Shown: positions 17,738 through 24,824 of the stretch, piece by piece
How positions within the stretch are numbered: position 1 is the stretch's first letter
Layout of the letters: every line of letters starts with the position of its first letter
NCBI GenBank assembly: GCA_003602535.1
Contig: QQSA01000021.1
Span: forward strand, 15,924 to 68,530
Direction: 5' to 3'
DNA length: 52,607 nucleotides
Origin: Candidatus Poseidoniales archaeon
GTDB taxonomy: Archaea > Thermoplasmatota > Poseidoniia > Poseidoniales > Poseidoniaceae
Program-made: the position numbers and the translations under genes
The notes under the pieces: model-generated
The model's database searches: none
What the model was told of the DNA's origin: nothing
What the model saw: only the letters and a program-made list of their open reading frames with translations

Positions 17738-20442
17738 TTTTCTAATCGCTGTAGTAAACCTACAGGTTTTTCATTTTCGAATTCTATATCTTCGATTTCC
17801 CATTCTTCGTCTTCATGTTCTTCTCTTAGCATCATGATGACTGAAGATGTGATGAAAAGAATAGTAATCGCCCACATCAGGAATGGAATCAAATCAAAGT
17901 ATGTGTCAAAATTCGTCCAATAGGTGAAGTAATCTTGATTTTGGACAATTGAACTTTCCATCCTTTCAGCATCATCGTCTTCAATTGTAGATGAGGACTT
18001 TATTTCGAATACCGGGACTAAATCGGACATTCGTGGCTCATTTTTCATGTCGTTTACATTTCTAGAATCAAGATAGAATCTGGTAGTTGAATCACCTGCG
18101 ATAATCAGTCCAGAAATTTGCTCTGACTTAATTTCAATCTCACTGCCCAGATAAATTGGCAATGCACTAGGTGTTGCGTCTAGCATTGAATATGTTTTCA
18201 ATAATTTAGCTTGTATCAATCGGTCAGTAGGTTCAACTGAAGCACTACAGACATCTACAGGTATGCCTTTCACAGTATCTGTGCCGCTACATTTGATATC
18301 GGCAACCGCATATCCTGAAACATCCACTTTGTCATCATCTCCAGTAATAAAACCGCCAGTTGTGCCGGAAATATCCTCTGGAGTTATAAGTCCAAATGTG
18401 TTGTCAAACATCCTGTCATTTCTCCACGATAATTGGCTTGATCCATCTTCTTCAATCAATTCACCTTTGTCGCAGCCTGGTCTTTCACCGGTACAAATTG
18501 TATAATTTGTACCATCTCCATTTTTGACTCCATTTGATCCATAGAAGGTTTTGCTAGACTCAAGTGATGCCCAGCCTACACTCACGTCATCAGGATTACC
18601 AGATTCTACATATGCATTGAATCGGTCATGCCATCCTAACAACCAACTGTTAACCGATTGTGTTAGGTAAGGTTCTACTCCAAAACTATCCGTCAACAAA
18701 TCACCTACAAAATCACCAAAAATCGAGTCGACTACTAGAGTGCGAAGTGCTTTAGCACTATTTTGGTCAATATCATAAGTGGATGCAATCACATCATTTC
18801 CCCATTGCTTAGTATTATTCGGGTCGGAAAATTCAGGAGGAACTTCTCCAGATAATTCTCCATATAGGAACAACATTGCTCCTTGTGTAGTAGTTACTCC
18901 CAATGGACCGTACAAAATCTCTGCAGATTGTTCAGGAGTTAGTGTGATAGGTGGTAAGGAATAGTTCTCTTCCCAAGAACCACCTTGGTTCAGACTATAT
19001 CCTAGGAAACCCCCATTGATTGGGTCATAATTTCCAAAGGTAGTGTTGACAAATTGTTTGGCATTCATAGTACCATTTCCGCCTAAAAGAGCCATCTGGA
19101 TAGATGATGATGATGCCGCCCATCCTGAAGCCCAAGTTCGTATTGAATTATATTGTTCATCATTCATACCAAAAGTGGACATTGCAATACTTGAATCTAG
19201 ATCAAGAAATTCGCTCAATCCGAAACCAGTACCTGCAGAATTTTTTGCTAAAAGTCCAAGTGGATTACTTGTTCCATCTCCATTCATCATCAAATTCATA
19301 CAATCTACGTTGGAGAAATCTACTCCCAATAAATTGTTTAATCTGTTGGCGATATCCTCACTATCTGTAAAAGGAGATCCTCCGCCATTAGATTGAAACT
19401 CTAGTCCGATTGCAATGTATAGTGACCAATCTCTGATTAGGGTTTGAGCATAATTTATCGACATCGTATCTCCGTTTCCATCCCCTGTTGTATCTACCAT
19501 CTCTGATGCGAGATATCCGTATGCTGTTGCCCTCTTTATAGAAGTTGAATTATCCGGGTCATCTTCAATTGCAGATAGAAGAGATTCCGGTTCTCCCATA
19601 GCAATGAAAGCAACCGGTCCTAAATCATCTAATAATGAAATATTGAAGTTGTTGTCTAATGGATGTAAAGATGAATAAAGAGCATCATCCAGGCCTCCAA
19701 GAAAATTTGCTACTGGAAGAATATTACCATCCAATGTATTTGGTAACAATACACTAACTTCACCGGATGCTTCAGCAGTTCCAAGGGCAGCATATCCATA
19801 AGATCCGAAACCAGCACCACCTACTGTATCAACCATAGATTGAATGAATTCAGATGTTGCAACTCCTGCTTGAGTCGTGTTCAAGTCTTGATTCATCATT
19901 CCACTTGCAAATCCAATCTTTGTCAAATCCATTATCCCATTGAATGCATTACCGGTTGCTCCAATCATTTGAGGCCTAAATTGGATATTCAACTGAGTTA
20001 GTTCATCATTACAAGAGTTTTCACTCTCTTCGGAACACTCAAATGTTTTCACTACATTGTAGGTTAAGTGACCTTTTTCACTATCATGTTCAATCAATGT
20101 TTTCTCTGAAGTAATGTCGTAAGTATAAGGCCCCATTTTTTGATATTTAGGCTGTGCTTGATTTTCTAGAACCTGTTGTAGGTTGGTAATTCCCCAGGCA
20201 TAATAATCACGAGTTGTAGTTGACTCCAACCAATCCTCCTCCTGAGTATCACAATCTCCGTCCTTTCCACATATAGTATCTAGAGGGAATGTTTCAAATT
20301 CTTCATTTACGGCTCCCTCAACAGCATTAGTGAAGACCAGTGGCAATAAAGTCAAATTAAGAAATAAACAAGTAAATCCAATTCCGATTAGCAACTTATC
20401 TCGAAAAAGTACCTGCATGAATTTGAACAAGAGATTCAGCAA
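17734..20442 (-). CDS. CD36-family-like membrane protein with large ectodomain
   Basis: 902 residues with one N-terminal membrane helix (about 18-37), a very large extracellular domain and one C-terminal membrane helix (about 855-877) with short cytoplasmic ends: the two-anchor topology of CD36/SR-B/LIMP-2. Just after the first helix the sequence follows the CD36 signature: YYAWGITNLQQVL (residues 80-92, compare the family's F.V.NP.EVL), PKYQKMGPYTYD (98-109, compare KP.V.E.GPYVY) and then a basic/acidic stretch leading to LTYNVVKTFEC. Cysteines at 58, 64, 136 and 144 may form disulfides. CD36 proteins are about 470-510 residues, so this one carries a large insertion, mostly in the middle. 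Members bind or transport lipids and other hydrophobic ligands; an equivalent role here is inferred. No signal-cleavage site is seen. Confidence 0.72.
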   Translation of the reverse strand: MLNLLFKFMQVLFRDKLLIGIGFTCLFLNLTLLPLVFTNAVEGAVNEEFETFPLDTICGKDGDCDTQEEDWLESTTTRDYYAWGITNLQQVLENQAQPKYQKMGPYTYDITSEKTLIEHDSEKGHLTYNVVKTFECSEESENSCNDELTQLNIQFRPQMIGATGNAFNGIMDLTKIGFASGMMNQDLNTTQAGVATSEFIQSMVDTVGGAGFGSYGYAALGTAEASGEVSVLLPNTLDGNILPVANFLGGLDDALYSSLHPLDNNFNISLLDDLGPVAFIAMGEPESLLSAIEDDPDNSTSIKRATAYGYLASEMVDTTGDGNGDTMSINYAQTLIRDWSLYIAIGLEFQSNGGGSPFTDSEDIANRLNNLLGVDFSNVDCMNLMMNGDGTSNPLGLLAKNSAGTGFGLSEFLDLDSSIAMSTFGMNDEQYNSIRTWASGWAASSSSIQMALLGGNGTMNAKQFVNTTFGNYDPINGGFLGYSLNQGGSWEENYSLPPITLTPEQSAEILYGPLGVTTTQGAMLFLYGELSGEVPPEFSDPNNTKQWGNDVIASTYDIDQNSAKALRTLVVDSIFGDFVGDLLTDSFGVEPYLTQSVNSWLLGWHDRFNAYVESGNPDDVSVGWASLESSKTFYGSNGVKNGDGTNYTICTGERPGCDKGELIEEDGSSQLSWRNDRMFDNTFGLITPEDISGTTGGFITGDDDKVDVSGYAVADIKCSGTDTVKGIPVDVCSASVEPTDRLIQAKLLKTYSMLDATPSALPIYLGSEIEIKSEQISGLIIAGDSTTRFYLDSRNVNDMKNEPRMSDLVPVFEIKSSSTIEDDDAERMESSIVQNQDYFTYWTNFDTYFDLIPFLMWAITILFITSSVIMMLREEHEDEEWEIEDIEFENEKPVGLLQRLEN

Positions 20443-20525
20443 TTAAAAGATTGAGCCGGTATATGTGAGGAATAGACTTAATCACCTTTGCATAATTACT
20501 TATCATAAAATCCTCTGGAGCGAGT

Positions 20526-22682
20526 ATGCGTGCTCAAAGGTTATCAAAAAATTTGGTAATCTTGTTGTTTTTCTTGATGATTCTATTCTCGTCAGCGTTT
20601 TCATCTGGAAGGCAACTAAATTCTTCAATTGCTGATGTCGATGATTTCACGGTATTTGGAAGAAGTATTGATTTCGATTGCTTGAACAACACTTCCTTGG
20701 GAGATTGCGATAACGATTCATTATCCAATATTGAAGAAGATCGTGACGGTGATGGCAATTGGTCGAATGATGACTCAGATGGAGATGGGATTCCAAATTA
20801 TCTTGATGAAGATGATGATAATGATGGCTGGCCAACCTGGATGGAATGTCCAATAAGTCCTGAACAAAGTCATGATGATTGTCCTGGATTTGGTCCAATA
20901 AAGGATTATTTGCATGCGAATTTATACAATTGTGATTTACCATTTGTCCATTTAGCTTATGCTTCTGACCCTTATGAGATGAAATTGTTTGTATTTATCG
21001 AACACAATTCTACGTTGGTTGAGTTATTGCATTTAATTGGAGAAGGAGGCGCTAATTCTGACCGCTCGCATCTTGATGGAAAAATACACTGGATTAACGC
21101 ATCACCATTGCCAGAAAACCGACATCATAGGTCATGGACACCATCAGGTATTGTCGACGAAGGTTCGATAAACACATCGAATGGTTTCTTCAGGGCTGAT
21201 TTTGATACGGATGGTGGATTTGTAGCGCAGCAAAATAATTCACTATTTGTTATGGATACTGAAACTAATCAGTTTGTGAATTTGGGAGAATTAAATCAAT
21301 CTACTGGAGGTGGTGGTGACTTAATTGTTAATCAAAATAATGATCTATTTTTGATATCTCACAAAGGTGAAATATTCTATGTGCCAGATAGTTCTCTAAA
21401 TGCAACATTGATAGGAGATATCTCACATATTGATGGTTTCAATAGCCCTAATCATATCAAAGGTACTACTTTACTTGAAAATGGTTCACTACTGTACAAT
21501 GCAGGTGAAAATATCTACCTAATTGAAGGGCAATGGAATTTAGGTTTTAACGAAACAGGATACCTCACAAATGGAGAAAAATTACAAATTTATCATATTC
21601 ATTCTTCGGCAGATGCTACTACTGGAGGAGACATGGCAAGTTGTCTTATTCCCGAATCAGACCAAGATCTTGATTCTATTCCTGATTATTATGAAGAGAG
21701 GGTTTTCTTAACAAATATTACTAGGAACGATACTGATTTTGATGGTCTTTCAGATGGCGATGAGATTCTGATTCATGGTACAGATCCATTGAAAAACGAT
21801 ACTGACGGGGATGGATGTAGTGATTCGGATGAAATCAATAATTCTAGTACTAGTCCATTAATTCAAGATTCAAATGGCGATGGAGTGTTTGATTGTTTAA
21901 TACAAACCGCATTGAGTTATTCAATTCCAGAAAATATTCTTTGGGATGAAGTAAATGTGGAGTGGTCACCGGAGATTACAGGTCATCAACCCGAAAATTG
22001 GTCCATTTTACCAGAACTACCATCATGGCTCAATTTTGAAGAAGGTATGTTCTCAGGATCTCCTTCGCCTCAATATTTTAATGAAACATTTGTCGTTACA
22101 TGCTATGGAAATGGTGGTAAAGCACAGGCTACAATAAATGTTGAAGTAATAGCTCCGCCACCAGTAATAGAATATCAAGAAAGTAAGCTCAATCATACAA
22201 TTGGAGATAATATAGAGATCAATGTGTCTTCACTCAGAGGTCCAATTGATTCCTGGGAACTATCTGATGATATACCGGGATGGTTGCAATTTGATGATGG
22301 AAATTTCTCTGGAATTGCGGAACAATCAGGGTGGTTAAATTTGACCGTAACAGCCAATGGGATATCAATAACTAATGGAGGTACAGGCTCGAACTCATCT
22401 TCTTCGATTAGTATATTTGTTCAAGATAATATTGATAGCAATGCAGATGATAAGTCAGAAGATGATGATGACGATGATGACGATGTCAGTGAGCCAAGTT
22501 TAGATGTCGATCTGTACACGGGATTGTTCCTCTTCATAATTCTAATTTTGATAATTACATTTGTAACATATCGTTTGACAAGAAGTAAGGAAGAAGACTG
22601 TGATGAAAAAAAGAAAGAAAGCGCTGTTGCAATTGTTGATAATGAAAAAAATTCTTCAGAACAAACAAATGAAGAAGAATAA
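20526..22682 (+). CDS. tail-anchored surface protein with DxDxDG repeats and putative Ig domains
   Basis: 718 residues: signal peptide (about 1-28), an acidic DxDxDG cluster near residues 68-100 (DRDGDGNWSNDDSDGDG, DEDDDNDGW), a middle region (about 125-375) of beta-strand repeats suggesting a propeller-like fold, a second DxDxDG block (about 383-455), then two Ig-like units of the He_PIG type (PSWLNFEEGMFSGSP and PGWLQFDDGNFSGIA), a poly-acidic spacer and a membrane helix (about 664-684) followed by an acidic/lysine tail. No catalytic motif was seen. He_PIG domains and calcium repeats suggest adhesion or scaffolding outside the cell. It starts at ATG 20526 with TATA-like sequence upstream and no ribosome-binding site. 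Confidence 0.82.
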   Translation: MRAQRLSKNLVILLFFLMILFSSAFSSGRQLNSSIADVDDFTVFGRSIDFDCLNNTSLGDCDNDSLSNIEEDRDGDGNWSNDDSDGDGIPNYLDEDDDNDGWPTWMECPISPEQSHDDCPGFGPIKDYLHANLYNCDLPFVHLAYASDPYEMKLFVFIEHNSTLVELLHLIGEGGANSDRSHLDGKIHWINASPLPENRHHRSWTPSGIVDEGSINTSNGFFRADFDTDGGFVAQQNNSLFVMDTETNQFVNLGELNQSTGGGGDLIVNQNNDLFLISHKGEIFYVPDSSLNATLIGDISHIDGFNSPNHIKGTTLLENGSLLYNAGENIYLIEGQWNLGFNETGYLTNGEKLQIYHIHSSADATTGGDMASCLIPESDQDLDSIPDYYEERVFLTNITRNDTDFDGLSDGDEILIHGTDPLKNDTDGDGCSDSDEINNSSTSPLIQDSNGDGVFDCLIQTALSYSIPENILWDEVNVEWSPEITGHQPENWSILPELPSWLNFEEGMFSGSPSPQYFNETFVVTCYGNGGKAQATINVEVIAPPPVIEYQESKLNHTIGDNIEINVSSLRGPIDSWELSDDIPGWLQFDDGNFSGIAEQSGWLNLTVTANGISITNGGTGSNSSSSISIFVQDNIDSNADDKSEDDDDDDDDVSEPSLDVDLYTGLFLFIILILIITFVTYRLTRSKEEDCDEKKKESAVAIVDNEKNSSEQTNEEE

Positions 22683-22710
22683 CAATGTCTCTCAGCATTA
22701 AGATGCAAAG

Positions 22711-22783
22711 TGGACGCTGGGGGATTTGAACCCCCGGCCTCTTGAGTGCCACTCAAGCGATCTTCCAACTGATCTAAGCGCCC
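22711..22783 (-). tRNA. tRNA-Ala (GGC)
   Basis: Reading the complement from 22783 gives a full 73-base cloverleaf: acceptor GGGCGCT pairing with AGCGTCC, D-stem GATC/GATC, anticodon stem CTTGA/TCAAG around the loop GTGGCAC (anticodon GGC), T-arm GGGGG TTCAAAT CCCCC, discriminator A. The third acceptor pair is G3-U70, the alanine identity element, confirming the assignment. No CCA is encoded and no intron is present. It lies antisense between two plus-strand protein genes. Confidence 0.97.
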
Positions 22784-22859
22784 AACTAATTGCCTAAGGC
22801 AGCCTGCCCACCTATACTTCTATCATAAGGCTTCTCAATCAGTCCCCTCTGGGGTAAGC

Positions 22860-23348
22860 ATGGACGTAGAGGATGTACTAGCTGAAATACTCCCTCAAAT
22901 CCCTGAAAATGTGTTCACTAAATGGTTGCCAAGCCGTATTTCTCTTATCTGGTTGGAATATGATGATGACAGATTAGGTATGACTAGATTTGAAGAAGGA
23001 TCAGTTGAATTGGTTCGTCGTCGCAAATTATCACTAGACCCAGGAAAAATCACAATTGGATTACATCCTCGACTCAAAGATGAACCAGTTTTACTCAAAC
23101 ATACTTTGGCTCATGAATTAATTCATGCATCTGGAGTGTTAAACCATTCCAACGAGTTGCATGATGCGGTTGAAAAAATTGCCCCTGGAGTTTCAATTTC
23201 AGATTCTCCAATGTTGCAAGAAATGCGAGATGAATATCTTGGTTCGGCGCGTGTAAAATCTTGGGCCTGTTCTTATTGCGGATATGAGTGGAAACGCTCT
23301 ACTGTTCGCAAACCGATGAGATGTCATAAATGTGCTAGACCACTGTAA
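22860..23348 (+). CDS. SprT-like zinc metalloprotease-type protein
   Basis: 162 residues. The centre has HTLAHELIHASG with an HExxH zinc-protease motif (HELIH, about residues 84-88) followed by a downstream His in LNHSNELHDAV, as in SprT/Spartan-type proteins. The C terminus is a zinc ribbon: WACSYCGYEW...RCHKCARPL (two CxxC knuckles). SprT-like proteins in eukaryotes cleave DNA-protein crosslinks; the role in archaea is not settled, so a repair function is inference. The length is typical for a stand-alone SprT-like domain. It sits between the tRNA-Ala and tRNA-Arg genes. Confidence 0.85.
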   Translation: MDVEDVLAEILPQIPENVFTKWLPSRISLIWLEYDDDRLGMTRFEEGSVELVRRRKLSLDPGKITIGLHPRLKDEPVLLKHTLAHELIHASGVLNHSNELHDAVEKIAPGVSISDSPMLQEMRDEYLGSARVKSWACSYCGYEWKRSTVRKPMRCHKCARPL

Positions 23349-23380
23349 GGCTGATAGAGGTGATTCCCTCCCGCCGGGAT

Positions 23381-23454
23381 GGGCGTATGATGTAGTTTGG
23401 ATATCATCTTGGCCTTCTAAGCCGAATACCGGGGTTCAAATCCCCGTACGCCCG
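23381..23454 (+). tRNA. tRNA-Arg (TCT)
   Basis: 74 bases folding as a tRNA: acceptor GGGCGTA/TACGCCC, D-arm built on ATG/CAT, anticodon stem TTGGC/GCCGA (one wobble) around loop CTTCTAA (anticodon TCT, reading AGA), T-arm CGGGG TTCAAAT CCCCG, discriminator G. No CCA encoded, no intron. AGA is a frequently used arginine codon in the non-ribosomal genes of this window. Confidence 0.95.
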
Positions 23455-23529
23455 CTCTCCAAAATGCACTTTTTGTGATATCATACATGATACTAAATGC
23501 TCTATATCATTCATAGGAATCGGATAATT

Positions 23530-24366
23530 ATGTCGGAGCAAAGGTCTGTCAAGTCAATCGTCCCCACGCGTACTGTTCTAGAAGGTGGCGGTTTCAAAGT
23601 TCGAAGACCAGCGGCGATGGGATCATTGATGAGCCCTTTCTTGCTATTAGATGAAATGGGCCCAGTTGATTATGCACCAGGTGAAGCAGTAGGTGCTCCT
23701 TGGCACCCACATCGAGGATTTGAGACAGTAACTTATCTTCTATCTGGAGAGATGGAACATGAAGATAGCCAAGGTTCCAAAGGCCTTCTTACTCCTGGTG
23801 ATGTTCAGTGGATGACTGCTGGCAAAGGAATTATTCATTCTGAGATGCCTACCAAGAAAATGATTGACGAAGGAGGATTAATGCATGGTTTCCAAATTTG
23901 GGTAAACCTCCCTGCTAAGGACAAGATGATGAATCCAAGATATCAAGATCTAACTGCTGCAGATTCCCCAATTGCTGAGAAAGATGGAGTTTGGGCAAGA
24001 GTGGTAGCCGGAGAGTGCCTCGGTGTTGAATCTTCAATCGACACTGTAATTCCAATTACCTATATCCATGTGAAAATGAATCAAGGTTCTGATTTGGAAA
24101 AGTCACTTGACTCGGAATTGAATGGTATGGTGTATGTTTTCAAAGGTGAAATCGAAATTGAAGGGAAGTCGGTTTCAGATGGCTCTCTTGCTTTACTGTC
24201 CAATGGTTCTTCTGTCCAATTTAAAGCAAAATCTGATTCAGAATTTTTGATTCTAGCAGGTCCAGAAATAGGTGAGCCAATAGCTCGTTATGGTCCATTT
24301 GTGATGAATACACGTGAAGAAATTATTCAGGCTATTGAAGACTATCAAAACGGGATTTTGGCTTAA
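23530..24366 (+). CDS. pirin-family bicupin protein
   Basis: 278 residues. The N-terminal cupin has the pirin signature: PHRGFETVTYLLSGEMEHEDSQG with metal-ligand histidines, and TAGKGIIHSEMP with a further His and Glu. The C-terminal cupin is degenerate (GMVYVFKGEIEIEGKSV). Pirins bind Fe and some have quercetinase activity; others act as regulators. The specific role here is not shown. The ATG at 23530 matches the usual pirin N terminus (RSVKSIVPTRTVLEGGGF); an upstream in-frame ATG at 23497 would add 11 hydrophobic, unconserved-looking residues. Confidence 0.9.
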   Translation: MSEQRSVKSIVPTRTVLEGGGFKVRRPAAMGSLMSPFLLLDEMGPVDYAPGEAVGAPWHPHRGFETVTYLLSGEMEHEDSQGSKGLLTPGDVQWMTAGKGIIHSEMPTKKMIDEGGLMHGFQIWVNLPAKDKMMNPRYQDLTAADSPIAEKDGVWARVVAGECLGVESSIDTVIPITYIHVKMNQGSDLEKSLDSELNGMVYVFKGEIEIEGKSVSDGSLALLSNGSSVQFKAKSDSEFLILAGPEIGEPIARYGPFVMNTREEIIQAIEDYQNGILA

Positions 24367-24429
24367 GTTGATTTGTTCTTCCTTTGGGAAGTCCTCATAT
24401 ACGAAAGGTTGGTCGGCGGACTGTTCACC

Positions 24430-24537
24430 ATGAAGCGAGGTTCCAGAGCGTGGAAGAAGACTGGTAATCAGCGATGGAAGTGGCGCAAGAAAAAGCTACG
24501 CCGTCGTAAGCGTGCTCGCCGACAGGCTAAGCAGTGA
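24430..24537 (+). CDS. rpl41e: large ribosomal subunit protein eL41
   Basis: A 35-residue, extremely basic peptide starting MKRGSRAWKK and ending RRQAKQ, with the core WRKKKLRRRKRARR. This closely resembles eL41 (eukaryotic core KWRKKRMRRLKRKRRK), a single basic helix that lies at the interface of the two ribosomal subunits. It is easily missed because of its length. The ATG at 24430 is 19 bases before the end of a GC-rich stretch following a TATA-like CATATAC about 35 bases upstream. It lies immediately before the tRNA-Trp gene, 18 bases away, and may share its transcript. Confidence 0.88.
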   Translation: MKRGSRAWKKTGNQRWKWRKKKLRRRKRARRQAKQ

Positions 24538-24555
24538 CGCTGAAGGTTAGAACAG

Positions 24556-24744
24556 GGGAGTATAGTATAACCTGGTAGTATAGCTGGCTCCAGTTGCACG
24601 GGAATGATGATAGGTAAAGGTCTGAAGATTGTGATGATCAACTGGAAGACTGACCTGTGAAATCCCGCCACCAGCCGTACACACAACACTTAGTGGCGGA
24701 TCAGAAGATACCAGCCGGTCGGGGTTCAAATCCCTGTGCTCCCA
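24556..24744 (+). tRNA. tRNA-Trp (CCA) with a 116-base intron
   Basis: Acceptor GGGAGTA pairs with TGCTCCC; discriminator A at 24744. The D-stem (GTAT/GTAT with wobble ends) and anticodon stem GCTGG (24583-24587)/CCAGC (24711-24715) are intact once an intron at about 24594-24709 is removed. The loop reads C-T-CCA-G | A, so the anticodon is CCA at 24590-24592. T-arm CGGGG TTCAAAT CCCTG. The intron lies after position 37, the standard archaeal site; 4 bases before each junction can pair in part (one mismatch) as a relaxed bulge-helix-bulge. The exact splice bases are by analogy with other archaeal tRNA-Trp genes. Confidence 0.93.
24604..24653 (+). ncRNA. box C/D guide RNA inside the tRNA-Trp intron
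   Basis: Ordered boxes are visible: C ATGATGA (24604-24610), D' CTGA (24622-24625), C' GTGATGA (24631-24637), D CTGA (24650-24653). The guide before box D, CAACTGGA (24639-24646), pairs perfectly over 8 bases with 24589-24596 of the same precursor, which spans the anticodon. The fifth base upstream of box D (G24645) faces C24590, which is C34 of the tRNA, so by the N+5 rule it should direct 2'-O-methylation of C34. This matches the known role of the tRNA-Trp intron in haloarchaea. The D' guide has no convincing target in the tRNA exons. A GC stem (CCGCCA at 24665-24670 with TGGCGG) follows in the intron. Confidence 0.9.
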
Positions 24745-24824
24745 CCTTTCTGCTAGAATTATTCCTAACCGTTTAACCAACATATTCATGTTTGGTGGAC
24801 ATTTGAAACAAATTAGGGAAGCAT

